From: Chondrilla cf. caribensis
Taxonomy: Eukaryota > Porifera > Demospongiae > Chondrillida > Chondrillidae
Assembly (NCBI GenBank): GCA_964020155.1
Contig: OZ026548.1
Span: 2,498,397-2,562,396 of the forward strand
Reading direction: 5' to 3'
Length of the DNA stretch: 64,000 nucleotides
Part shown: positions 9,601 through 20,934 of the stretch, one piece after another
Layout of the letters: each line of letters begins with the position of its first letter
How positions within the stretch are numbered: the stretch's first letter is position 1
Position numbers and translations under genes: made by a program
Notes under the pieces: model-generated
Told to the model about the DNA's origin: nothing
The model's database searches: none
What the model saw: the letters and a program-made list of their open reading frames with translations, nothing else

Positions 9601-12464
9601 GCATTTTATATATTTTATACATCTGGCATGTAATGTTTGTGTTAACTGTTCTAGTAGTCAACCCTATCAATTTATGTACAGGAAGGATATGATTCTGATG
9701 ACCTCTTTTGTGGTGACTGTAAGTATGACGCGAAGAACGTCATCTCCAGCTATGGCCAAGAGACACTGAAACTACCCATTAATGGAGTGAAGGACTGTGG
9801 TATCCTGGCTACTCTGCCACAAACTGTTACATTGGCGAGGCACAAAATTCCACAAATTTCCACCATGACCTTATACGTTGAAGAAGAGTTGAAGGAACAA
9901 GTTATTACCGTCATACTGTTACTTCTTTTTGCCTCGGAAGCTGAAAATTGGTCAGTGACATGTGACCCTGCTGCAGAGAGATATTCTGTTGAAGAGATTG
10001 CAGCTTCCCAAACTCCTCTCCCTCTTCCCGCACTCACCGCACCATTCCTCCATCCTATGACTAATAGCTGCAATACATATGTAAACATAGCCACTGAGAA
10101 AACCATCATCGCAAAACAAACGCTTGACAAGAAAACGCTTTACTGTCTGGCATTTACTGATGCGCACCGTAGATCAGTCAGGGAAGCCAAAAATACTAAA
10201 ATTTCTCAGAAAATGTGAGTAGCATATGTTGTAATATGTAATTCTTTACATTCTACAGATAACTACAAATGCATACAAATATCCATATATGCTGTTGTTA
10301 TCATGCAGGGTGGTTGTAGAGATCTGTATACTATTCGATATGTTGTTGGTCACACCTCACATGAACTAACATGAACTGCTAAGTATATACAATGATGTTA
10401 CACGGCAGTACCACTGTAATACATTGTACATATATGTATGTACGTGCATTCATGTGTGTGAAGAGTACAACAAAATGAATACCTGTACATAATTATTGTC
10501 AGCCAGTATATGCTGTGGCAGCTAGGATAGAGGTACATGTATATTACAATCTTGTTCGGTTGTCCTGTTCAGTATCCTTGTATGTTTGTAATATAATGCC
10601 ATCATTTGTCTAAATAATATTATTACATAATTGTGCATGATGTCTACGTAGGTTTTGGAGAAAGTGTTTACCCTTTCTCCTTGTCTCCATTGCCTTTGTC
10701 ATATTGATCAGGTTGTATTTACAACTGGTGAGTATGTTTATATCACATGTATGTGTATTGTAATTATTATACAGTGTAACCTCTATTAAAGGACTCTCCC
10801 AATAAAGGACACCATAGAAATTACCTCCCTACAAAGGACACTCTGTAAGGCACCAAAAATAGATTTTACTATAGTGCTAATACATTTTCTACCTTGAAGA
10901 GTGGACAACCTCTCTACCGTGGACAAATTACCTGGTCCCAATTTCTCCTTTATAGAGAGGTTCCACTGTATTATACTGTAAATCTTATGTACACCAATTT
11001 CCATTTACTGTATGTTACGTAATGTGTACATAGCGGTGCATGTGTATTATATCCCTGTAAATTACTGACTGGAGTACATTGACAATTGGCATGCACAGGT
11101 ATGTACAGTGTTGCGGTCACTGTAGTGGAGTGTAAGCATGCATGAGTGTGTAAGGAAAATCAGTATGTATCTAGGTGGCAAGCATGGTTAGGTCTGGACC
11201 AGTAGGTGTACATTGTAGCATATATAGCATTGAAGAGAAACCTGGGTGGATTAAAGCCAGCCATGCATGTATGATCCATTGTCTCTTACATGCTTATATT
11301 ATGCAGGAAATCACAGAATGGTTATTTTGGACTCATGCTCATAAACAAGTGCAAAGTCCATGGCCACATAGTGATATGGCAAGAGGTTTGCAGAGTGTTT
11401 CCAGCAGATCAGCATTACAGACAGTCGAGGAAGTGGTGAAAGGAGTTACCATTACTCATGATCAGGTAGGTACTTTTCGGCCATTTATAATAATTTTAAA
11501 TCAAAATCCGTTTCAAAATATACATTATAACGCTGGCCATAGGAAGAATTCAGAAAGGGGGTTTCCAGTTGCACCATTTCTAACCTCATTCTAAAACACT
11601 AATAGCACAATACAACAATGGTATAGTGTTGTAATGTAATAAACAGATGATATATAATTAACTTCATGTGTACTGTGTCACTGATTATGATAGTGTTTGT
11701 TTCCCCAGTACACGACCAAACAGTACATCCCAGAAGAATGGGAACATCCACCAAGTAACAAAGAACACCACCTCGCATTTGGTAAAGAGTGTGAAGCTTG
11801 CCCGGACTCTGCCTACTTCTCCACTACCAGGGATGACGATGATGCCCACAGCAACTCTTCAGAGATTCCAGACCATGGCTATGAAGGGGCAGCACGTGTG
11901 ATCGCAAATGACGTCAGACTAGGGATACCTGAGACAGATTACTGCCAAAACGATACATATACCGCATGGCAGCTAAAGGCAGTGGGTAGGGGTACACTGG
12001 TGCTAGATAGGAATGCCCCCCAACCTCCGAAGCCCATTAGCTGCAGTGATGTGAGCGAAGAGACGAGTAATCAACAAGTGAAAGTGGATAACCGGAGTAC
12101 TCGATATTCCAGAAACCCGCATCCATCAGTCTCCAACAGCTCTCGGATGCAAAATAATGCTTCACCCTTGCCAAGGCTTAGGCAACACAAACCTTCTGGG
12201 AAGACAAAGATATCTGGCCTTAACGTTGCTACAGGCCATCAGCAACCCGTATGTGACCCCAATCAAGATGGGGGCACAACTACCCTTAACGATCAGCCGA
12301 GAACTGGGAATATTGGTGAACAAACCACTTCAGCAGAAGATCACACCCATGAAGACCATCGACCTCATCTTTCCACCAGTGTGATTATTGCCCTCCCTGA
12401 ACCACTTGGCATTGTATGCATCATTGATTTTTTCAACATCAGTGTGTCGGAAAGCCATGAATAA
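6672..12464 (+). CDS. uncharacterised membrane protein, 8-exon model
   Basis: Exons 6672-6689, 7124-7246, 7884-7958, 9468-9539, 9682-10214, 10652-10727, 11307-11465 and 11709-12464 join in consistent phases (0,0,0,0,2,0,0) to give 603 residues. The donors are strong (GTATGC, GTAAAG, GTATGT, GTAAGT, GTGAGT, GTGAGT, GTAGGT). An AATAAA at 12516-12521 lies 52 bp after the stop. Visible features are a cysteine pair in LFCGDC near residue 100, a Pro-rich stretch near 215, and one clear transmembrane helix at about 276-296 (FLLVSIAFVILI, preceded by WRKC). After the helix comes a long Ser/Asn/Pro-rich polar tail of about 300 residues. Topology is not certain. I do not recognise the family. The first exon (six codons) and the acceptor at 7123 are the weakest parts, and extra 5' exons are possible. 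Intron 3 holds a dispersed repeat and an orphan exon-like frame. The core exons are well supported. Confidence 0.7.
8347..8468 (-). other. orphan terminal-exon-like frame
   Basis: On the - strand a TTCTGTAG acceptor is followed by about 39 open codons ending in TAA. They begin SVNTCQSNLGESIVKDQ and continue with an amphipathic Leu/Gln-rich stretch. Composition looks coding rather than random, but no upstream - strand exon was found. It lies inside intron 3 of the + strand membrane-protein gene. It could be a retrocopy relic or the end of a nested gene. Confidence 0.3.
8875..9305 (-). repeat. dispersed repeat, copy 2 (inverted relative to 2885-3105)
   Basis: The reverse complement carries the blocks AAGTATTTTGAGTTCAAAAA, GTGGGGCTGCC, GCCCAATTTTTAATTGTCGG and AATCGGCCATCTTTTTTG in the order seen at 2885-3105. 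An extra segment of about 140 bp precedes the last block. It is intronic in the membrane-protein gene. Confidence 0.65.
10772..10968. mobile_element. pogo/Tigger-like MITE, family A copy 1
   Basis: The left end CAGTGTAACCTCTATTAAAG and the right end, which reverse-complemented reads CAGTGGAACCTCTCTATAAA, form imperfect terminal inverted repeats flanked by TA on both sides. The internal blocks (AAAGGACACCATAGAAA, ACCTCCCTACAAAGGACAC, GGTCCCAAT) recur at 26121-26306. It is too short to code and lies in intron 6 of the membrane-protein gene. Confidence 0.8.
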
Positions 12465-12515
12465 CGTTAACAATGGCCGATAATTATTATCAATGAGAAC
12501 AGTAACATGAACTTG

Positions 12516-12521
12516 AATAAA
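12516..12521 (+). terminator. polyadenylation signal AATAAA
   Basis: A canonical AATAAA lies 52 bp downstream of the membrane-protein stop codon and is followed by AT-rich sequence. Confidence 0.6.
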
Positions 12522-12539
12522 ATAATCTAAGTAATCTTA

Positions 12540-13962
12540 TAAATTTAATTTGTAGTAATGCACAATATTTTACACACTTTAGAATTGTTATAAGCACTCA
12601 ATATACTGTGTGATTCACAACCACTTTAGTTATTACTAATTTTTTGGTTATAATGTTATGGTGCATGAGCCTTGACATTATTGTGTGTTGCAAAATTTTA
12701 CTTGTACAATTTAATTTTTGCTGGAATTGTACATGTAATAATAATTATTGGATTACACTGTGTTCATGTACATTATGTATAGTAATTATAATACAATATA
12801 GAAAATTAATGAAGAATTTTATATACGTATATATTCTATAATTTTACATCAATATATGCAGTATAATACATGGAAATTTATACACAAACAGCTTCATATG
12901 TACAGTACTATACAGTACGTATATTTTGATAAAAAATCAAATTCACATTATCACATATACAGGTTAATAATGAATGGTCTGTAGCTCACCTTACGGAAAC
13001 TATAACGACTGGCGATCTAGATCCATATGTGTGTAGTTGCCAGGGTCCATCTATATACATGTGCCTGGAAACACACAAACTCTTTCAACTGCTATATACC
13101 AAGGCACCATCTAACCGATATCATCGTAACTCAGTTTGAAATTCAGTAATTTGTATATCGATGACCTGAAGCTGCCACTCACACTACAATTAACAAAACC
13201 TTTGAGAATTTGGGGTTATATTGACAGAATCCATCCAAAAAAATATTAATAGTGTTTATGTAGTAACCGGATGTACATGTTTACTTAGTCAGCAATATTG
13301 GATAGAATTCCATTCAATTATTGATAATATCTGAACTATACAAGCTGTTTACAAGAATTGGTATGCACAAGCAGCTGTTTCCTGTTGATATAAGGAATGT
13401 ATTTTTTCAAATGCTATTATGTAAACACTAGGACACAAACAGAATCATCATGTGTACAGGTCACAGAGCTAGAGGTGAATGACCGTTGTGGTCTAGATGA
13501 GAGGGTCATAATGGTATCACAGTCCCTCAGAGTTGGAAAACTCAATCATTACATTCACTATTTTCAACATTGATGTCAAATGAACATTATACAGCCTAAA
13601 ATGGTCATATACTTCATTGGTCAATAAGGAATGCTATAACATTACTGTACACACATATAATATCAATCAACCATGTCAAAATGGAACAGAAAAACATTCA
13701 GTGAGTGAGTAAGTATATCACTATTGATACCAATTTATATACATCCACTTGTACATTGTTGATGCATGCAACATACATGAAAAACTGCCTTGCTCCGGTC
13801 TGTTGAATGCATAGCTAACAGTTTAAAGGATGATGCACATTAATCCCAGTAAATTTCATCAACTCCAATCACAAGTACACACAGTACATGCTGTGGGGGA
13901 GTTTCACGGGCCTGGCAGGTAGTCTACTGTTCCTGGGCATATATGTACGTACATATAAGAGA
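12540..13962. other. intergenic AT-rich stretch
   Basis: No exon, RNA gene or clear repeat could be supported. The region separates convergent genes, so it mainly holds 3' flanks. Confidence 0.5.
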
Positions 13963-14613
13963 TTAATCATTGCATTCCGAATCCGAAGAGCTGTAATCCA
14001 AACCGAGTGGTCCCTTTGACTTGGTATCACTCCTCCTCATAGAGCTGTGTTCATGTGTAGAGTAACAACCGGATTTACAATGTGGTTTACGTATTCTAGT
14101 GGAAGCTTGTTTGTCATTACAGTTCAGTGGAGCTGGCTGAGAAGAGGTGTCATCATCTTCATCCTCTGAATGCATTGGTGTTTTCTTTTTCTCCAAAAGA
14201 GCAGAAACGAGCGGAGGAGATACAGCGCAGTCAAGTGCACGAGGTCCTTGTGATCTCCGAGGAACGTATTCCCTGGCCTTCCACGGGACGCCCTTAGTAG
14301 AAGGATCAAGTTGGTAAACACGACTTATAAAAGATTTGTACTCTTTTTGCAAGTTCTCGACTCTCTCTTCAAACTCTTCCACCATCTTGTCGGAGTAGTT
14401 TCTCCTTACCGAACACTCAATCTGACTCAGACAATAGTCGATCTCCTTTGTGATATTTGGCATCCATCTCTTTACTTCTTCCACAGATTTCAGCGCCTTT
14501 AACGGAGGTCTTGAATTTTTAAACGATCCACTCTTCACTGGCTTAGTTTCCCTTTCCTTTGCAAGAACGTAGCGATTCAGCCTCGAATAATTTTTCTCAG
14601 AATTTCTCGCCAT
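13963..14613 (-). CDS. small ISY1-like nuclear/coiled-coil protein
   Basis: A single uninterrupted frame of 216 residues starts at an ATG in the context AAAATGGCGAG. The N-terminus MARNSEKNYSRLNRY, followed by a charged stretch and a region with RWMPNITKEID, resembles the start of the ISY1 splicing-factor family (MARN-EK and a downstream W...I..EI helix). The middle, about residues 75-115, is helical and charged. The C-terminal half is low complexity: basic, Ser-rich, with the acidic run SEDEDDDTSS. If the similarity is real the protein would be a spliceosome-associated factor or a diverged paralogue, but the second half does not match what I know of ISY1. It is transcribed towards the membrane-protein gene, with TANGO2 directly upstream on the same strand (stop 233 bp away). 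Confidence 0.6.
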   Translation of the reverse strand: MARNSEKNYSRLNRYVLAKERETKPVKSGSFKNSRPPLKALKSVEEVKRWMPNITKEIDYCLSQIECSVRRNYSDKMVEEFEERVENLQKEYKSFISRVYQLDPSTKGVPWKAREYVPRRSQGPRALDCAVSPPLVSALLEKKKTPMHSEDEDDDTSSQPAPLNCNDKQASTRIRKPHCKSGCYSTHEHSSMRRSDTKSKGPLGLDYSSSDSECND

Positions 14614-14845
14614 TTTAGTTCACAACGTAACATATAAACGCCCTATGAGCGGAATTGGATGCGTTTATCTCGCTATACTAAGCACAGTATGCTGTAATAG
14701 CATTATGGCATATGGCAAGTTACAAAAATCATGAAATGCAGTATTATACCAGTCTGTCATGACACTTATACCCCGTCTAGGGAACAACTTCACATACATA
14801 GAAAGTTATAAATTTGCCATGAACACTTGGAAATGAATGGCATAT

Positions 14846-17014
14846 TCAAGACATCGAATAATTGATTCGTTTAGTGTCCCACTGGGAGGTGTTCCCGTCC
14901 AGCGTGGACTCAACATAGGACACACTGCCATCTGCTCTGACCAGGATCACTGTCCGTGTTCTGCAATAATGTAAAAAGGACGAGAGAAGGGCTAATTATA
15001 ACAAGAATAGCAATTAGCCTGTTCAAAGTATGTACATATATCATTGGGAGAAATAAGAATCTGATAAGCATGGGATATTAATGGGACAGAGTGAGTTTCA
15101 CAGATGAAAAAGGTTCAACACAGCCTATGTGTCTTTGAAAATACATAAATGTTGCTATTTAGCATTCAAAACATAGATCTTCAATAACCAATTGACAGCC
15201 ATCGCAGATTTTCAAGCTGGCAGATATCTACTGAAGGGCCTGTTTCAGGATATGTGCTGTAGTGGTCCCATCTCAAACATCACGCTAGAGATTAAGCACA
15301 CAGAAATGAGGATCCAACCAGTCTTCTCCATTATGATTGTAGTGAAGGTAAACAAGCAACAACATCAGGGCTCACATTTGGATCAGATCTTTCTAATGAC
15401 TAAAGGCTGACTGGTATTTCGGGCTCCATGAGTACATATCATGTACGTAAGTACACTTTTACCTTGGTGCGTGGACAATTGGTAGGTGTGCTGATGTATT
15501 ATGTGGTACAGCACAGGGTAGATATATTGGCACAGGTCACCAGACAGGTTTATTGTTTAGGATTAATTGAGAATCGACAACCAGGGAGGAGATCTGTAAA
15601 CACTTTCTTTAGCGCACGATATATTATATTGGACTATAAATACATACATATTCTGTATAAATTGTCAATACTAGGACACCAGTTAGCCACGCACACTACA
15701 CAGGCATACGTACATACCTAGTACCATAGTCGTGGCCATGAAGTGGTAGTCGAACACATATTGAGCTCCACTTCTTCATAATTTCTTCTGAATGTCCTGT
15801 TTCCTGAACATTTGGATCTGGATAGTGCCTAAAGGATAAAAAGTACATATATAGGTGTGTGGGAAAAATAATCAACACAAACAATGAAGTCAATAGCCTA
15901 TCTGTACAAAACTATGTGATGTCACCCAAACAAATCATCCTGTCTAGTGTACACATAATTATAACTGAACCTTACTCAAGGTTGGTGGAATTCCATTTTA
16001 ACAAGTGAACATAACAGGAAATGCATTCAGCAATTGAATGTGGACATATGATTCAAGCCAGTAGACAACAAGTGTAATATTTATGGGTATGTTGGAAAAC
16101 TTTTTCACACTGTACTCACCAACAAAGATGTCTACTGTACACAAGTACATATGAAACTGCAGTCAACCTAACCGCACCTTACTTAGGTACCCTAACTGCA
16201 CTTTACCATCATAATATGAGTTGTACAGGTTAGCCCCACTTACTGAGTAGGACAGGTCTACTTGGTAAATAATAATGAGATTAAAATGTACTGGCATAGA
16301 TTAACCTGTTTGCACCCTACGTACAGTGAATTCTCCTTAATCCGGCACCGCTTTATCTGCCAAACATTTAATCTGACACAATTTCCCAGTACCAATATAA
16401 CAATGTACAAGTACCAATGAATATCCAGTTAATCCGCTATATTCTTTGAAAACGAATTGTGCCAGATTGACAAGTATTCACTGTATGTACATTATGTATA
16501 CTCCACACTCACTGGTCATCGGTTAGGAGCATTTGGAGGAGATCTTGTATCATTCCTTCTTCAGAAAAATCCTCAGATGATGATAAAGCGGATTTGATGT
16601 TCTCTGAGAACAGGGATTTCCCCTGGGTCAACTTACCCCAGGGTGAATCCAGTAGGCGGTTAGCAAGACCATGGACTCCTGTGGAGTAGGGAATTGAGAG
16701 GAGATGACTGCAATAATGGATCAACTGTTGGCATGTGATGGGTTGTCACCTTAAAATATTTCAGTGGACACAATTGCTATATTATTGCGGTGTGTAAAAC
16801 ATGTGCATATGTATGTACCTAAGTGCACACACTTATTAGAGTGCTAACTTACACATGTACGTGAAGAAGTATACTAGGAGATATCTACAAGTGTATTCAC
16901 GCATGCACACATACAAACATACGTACACACTCATACACATGCACACAAATGCACACACACGTGCATGCACACACAAGCACACACACACAAACATATGTAC
17001 ACATGCATAAACAT

Positions 17015-17049
<35 letters not shown>

Positions 17050-17093
17050 TATGTACACATGCATAAACATGTACACACACACACACACACACA

Positions 17094-17179
<86 letters not shown>

Positions 17180-17183
17180 GTAC

Positions 17184-17253
<70 letters not shown>

Positions 17254-17256
17254 CCT

Positions 17257-17299
<43 letters not shown>

Positions 17300-17303
17300 G
17301 TAC

Positions 17304-17371
<68 letters not shown>

Positions 17372-20300
17372 CCTCACGCACACACACACACACACACGCA
17401 CACTCACACACAAAACACACACACACACCATGTTCTACAGGCTGGCAGGGCTTTGATTCTGCATTAGCTACATAATGCATTGCTCTCTGTTCAGCAGATC
17501 CCCTACAAAGTGAATTGGATCATAACCCTAGTCATCATATGTATGTATGTACGCATATACGTATATATACGTAGCAATGGTCTGTAGATAAATGCGTACA
17601 TATGAATGCATAGTTTCACACTCCTCTGGAATACAAACACTGAACATGACACAATGTGAGCATGCAAATACATATGTATGTACATAGTAAGTATGTACAT
17701 ACGTACACCACACCATATTATATAACTATTTATTATTATCAGCACTGGATACATGTACTACACTATGCTAACAATGGGTGCATCCAACTGCAGACAACCC
17801 CCAAGGTCAACGGATAAATGAGCAGACAAGTTGAGTTTGCAAAGTATCTGCTCTCTGGAATACTATTAACCTGCACACAATACCAGTCCACTATCATGTT
17901 TATCACACAGGGCTAGTTACTACATCTGGCGGGCCATTATCACTAAAAAAGTAGTAAATACAGTAAATAGTGTGAGACACCTGCACAAGGTATAGCCCAG
18001 CCATAACACTACACAGGATTGGTTCAGACTAGTGGTACACGGCAAAGACTAGACAAGAGTACATGAACTGTGAGTCTAATATTTTATATGGCTGCTACAA
18101 TGTGCTGACCACACTACTCTAGTAACTGGATGCAACACACTACACCAGAACTACATGTATGTACTGCACTAGTACTGAATGTACACCACTACACTAGTAT
18201 TGGATGTACACTTCTACACTAGTACTGAATGTACACCACTACACTACACTAGTACTGGATACACTACACTCCACTAGTACTGACAATACTGGTACATACC
18301 ACAGTGTTCCGGTGAGCAGGTTGAACCCATTGTACTGTTCACACTTCTGGTGGATATCTGTGCAGTACTGACTGGGTGTCATTGTACCCTTGAGGTAGTC
18401 AGTGACCAGGAAACCTGGGAACAAGGTCAAAGGCAGAACAGTACAGAGACAGTTGGCAAATGAACATGAACTATCTGAAGAACCTAAGGTACTGCATTGA
18501 TGAAGGCAAGCCCACAGAAAGTACACCATTAAGTCACAGCATAAGTGTCTTGCAACGTACACACATCGTGTAATCATATACACAGTAAGGGAGTTGTCTG
18601 TATATGTATTCATACTGCATGTTCAAACGTACCACTATAGCGTCCATATGATGCATCATAGCACAAACACTGAAGTGCGTAGGTGTACATTATACGTACA
18701 TACACAATTACATATGTGTAATATTATATGTATGTACGTACTGTAGGTATTTGCACATGCACGATGTACATTATAATGTACGTACAGTAGGAAGTTGTTG
18801 AGGCAATCTACACAAAATTAAAGATTCTGTTATCAAATGTTCCTATCAGGATTTGCATTACTACACTACTAAAGCAAATACGAAAGCTAAGTGGAATTCT
18901 GCCTGCTGGGAGAGAGGAGAAAAGTAAAAAAACGGCAACTGCAGGACTCAAACCCAGGGTGTCTGACTAAAGCCGTCATAAACCACTGAGCCACAAAGCC
19001 ACCACAGAAACCAGCCTCCACTAAAACCGAGTAGACTAGGAGTAGTAATGAAGATAGCTAACAAAGTTAGTAAAAAAGAACTGTTACACTACTAAAGCAA
19101 ATCGAACATATCTAAAAAATTGGTTCGTACGTATTGAACAGTAATTCATCTTAAGGGTGCTTGTCTTAATGATATTGCACTGTATGTATTGTGTAGTTGC
19201 ATGTGTACCCACCTCTCCCCTGTGCATCCATTTTGAAGTCTTTCATGTCAATGCGGTAGTTGGTGAGAGTGGCAAACCTGCCAGTTTTGGTGATTCCAAT
19301 CCACGTTCCCCCACCCCGCTCGGGATGGGTATCCCTACCTAAGGGCACAAGGGAATAGACACAAGTGTAAACAAATCCAACACTCAATAGAAGGTGGATC
19401 ATATCCTGCTGAGACTACACTATCATCCTAAACTCATATCATGTGTAGAAATGTATGAATACATCATACGTATGTACAATTGTGATTCCTACGCATAGTA
19501 TTAAGAGTTCTCATGTTGTGAGTGTGTACTATGTATACAAACATGCACTCACATACATGCATGTATGTACAATTACTCAGAGTAGATAACATATGGAGCC
19601 TGTCATTAAAATTTTGACAATAATACAAAACATGTCTTACTTTCACCAAGCATACATATAATGTATTACATTAAAGACAGTGTAATATAATGTACCTACA
19701 ATGTACGTATGCACATACTGTACTTGTGCTTCATTACAGTCATTTGATTGAAGTGCAGTACAGAGTACAAGTGAAGGTTCACTTCAGTTCAAGGTACAAT
19801 TACCCACATCTGTATTTGGCTCCCATACCATGTCTAAAGAAGCCAGACAATTGCTGTTAACAACAGACAAATATCAAATTCTATTGCCTTTCTGCTGTAC
19901 AATCGACATACAGTCGATCATCTCTGATGCATTGGATAATAGTGGGGCCAGTTGGCATGTAGTGATATACATACATATGGCTGGGAAAAATGATGCAGGT
20001 ACTAGTTGGTATGTATGTACGTACATAGGTACATACGTAGGCATTGGTTGGTAAGGATAGCATACGTAGGTATAAGTTGGTATGCACTAATTCATGGCTG
20101 GTAAAAATAATGTAACTAACTAAGCTCAATGATTTGTTTATGTTGAGTAACAATTCGTCTTAAGGGTGTTCATCTCAATGAGTTTCTACTCCACATGGCC
20201 GGTGAAGATGATATACTCTTTGGTATGTGTACAGTCAAACCTCGTTATGGCATCACCCTTGGTTCCTCACTTCTTCTGCTGTTATAACCAGTTTGATGTT

Positions 20301-20810
20301 GTAACCAATACAATTACTGTGTACGTGAATACATAAGTGCCCACATTGTATGTTATAGAGACTGCCCTTGTAACAGGTGATGTTGTAAAGATGTTTGACT
20401 GTTGTTGACAATTACTGGTTACTTTTAGTGTACTGATCTTAAGTACTTGAGTGTACTGTCTTATATACGTCAAGTACTATAAAGTAACAATTATGTAAAT
20501 CACTACCATGTACGTACGTACGTAGGTATGAAAATACTAGTGCGTGTGGGTCGAGGCTGTCTCATAAGGTTAATGGTTTCCTCTGTCAGATTCCACTAGG
20601 TATGCATATAGCACATTGTGATTTCAAACACTCGGTATTTTCAAACAGCGGTCACTGTAGACGTGTACACTTACTTGCGAATATATCGGGGTGGTCGGGC
20701 CATTGGTGAACACTCTGACATGGACGGTCAAAAAACTCGTCGCGGTTGGATGCAATGACAAAGATGTAGCGAGGATGGGTAGGGTCAAAGTGGAAAAACA
20801 ATATACACAT
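14846..20810 (-). CDS. TANGO2: TANGO2 (transport and Golgi organisation 2 / NRDE family), complete
   Basis: Seven coding exons on the - strand: 20675-20810, 19213-19338, 18300-18414, 17429-17502, 16513-16678, 15718-15828 and 14846-14960. They total 843 nt in unbroken phase, giving 280 residues, close to the 276 of human TANGO2. The N-terminus MCILFFHFDP has the Cys2 typical of the family's Ntn-hydrolase-like fold. The name-giving NRDE motif is at residues 22-25, followed by RGGGTWIGI, TLTNYR, YNGFNLL, HGLANRLLDSPW and DYGTRTRTVILV. Family members are cytosolic or mitochondrial proteins linked to haem and lipid handling; the molecular activity is debated. The gene is divergent from the coiled-coil gene. 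Intron 4 is mostly a TG microsatellite that starts at the splice donor. Intron 2 carries a tRNA-derived SINE and intron 1 a MITE. Confidence 0.96.
16324..16483. mobile_element. pogo/Tigger-like MITE, family C copy 1
   Basis: The left end CAGTGAATTCTCCTTAATCC and the right end, reverse-complemented CAGTGAATACTTGTCAATC, are imperfect inverted repeats flanked by TA. It lies in intron 5 of TANGO2. Similar end sequences occur at 43045-43221. Confidence 0.75.
16930..17428. repeat. long (CA)n / (TG)n microsatellite filling TANGO2 intron 4
   Basis: About 500 bp of CA repeats, with two near-identical blocks of ATATACGTACACACG and CTCCCTCACG interruptions. A duplicated CATATGTACACATGCATAAACATGTACA element lies at the left end. 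On the - strand the repeat starts directly at the exon 4 donor. Long His/Thr and Cys/Val frames over it are artefacts. Confidence 0.95.
18110..18285. repeat. minisatellite, unit about 30 bp
   Basis: A degenerate unit containing ACACTAGTACTGAATGTAC is repeated about five times in TANGO2 intron 3. Confidence 0.65.
18880..19084 (-). mobile_element. tRNA-derived SINE with 18-bp target-site duplication
   Basis: On the - strand the sequence TGGCTCAGTGGTTTATGA (A-box-like) is followed about 30 bp later by GGGTTTGAGTCC (B-box-like), as in tRNA-related SINE heads. The segment is bounded by perfect direct repeats TACACTACTAAAGCAAAT at 18862-18879 and 19085-19102, the expected target-site duplication. 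About 70 bp of unrelated sequence precedes the tRNA-like part, so the head may be composite. It lies in TANGO2 intron 2 in the same orientation as the gene. Confidence 0.85.
20232..20401. mobile_element. pogo/Tigger-like MITE, family B copy 1
   Basis: The left end CAGTCAAACCTCGTTATGGC and the right end, reverse-complemented CAGTCAAACATCTTTACAAC, form inverted repeats. The internal blocks (TTATAACCAGTTTG, CAATTACTGTG, TTATAGAG...CCTTGTAACA) are shared with 28901-29070. It lies in intron 1 of TANGO2. Confidence 0.75.
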
Positions 20811-20934
20811 GTTCTATCTTGTCAGATCACGACCTAGGCCGTATTGTACGAGGAAATCAACGGGAAACAGCCATTTTATTTCATTGATCTAATTTTATTC
20901 ATAGTTTGTGTTGCTCAGCAACGTTGTCTACAAA
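20811..20934. promoter_or_regulatory. divergent promoter of TANGO2 and the coiled-coil gene
   Basis: Only 124 bp separate the two start codons, so 5' UTRs and promoter elements must be shared. It contains an X-box-like palindrome at 20910-20922 and CCATTTTA near 20871, which resembles a YY1 site. No TATA box is evident. Confidence 0.7.
20910..20922. promoter_or_regulatory. RFX X-box-like palindrome
   Basis: GTTGCTCAGCAAC fits the X-box consensus GTNRCC-N(0-3)-RGYAAC with a one-base spacer and one mismatch. It sits 13 to 25 bases upstream of the coiled-coil gene's ATG. RFX factors drive ciliary genes in animals, which would suit a coiled-coil protein of this type. Function is inferred. Confidence 0.5.

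Noticed and set aside
16836..17480. Long His/Thr and Cys/Val open frames on both strands
   Set aside because: They are translations of the CA/TG microsatellite; only the short piece at 17429-17502 is a TANGO2 exon.
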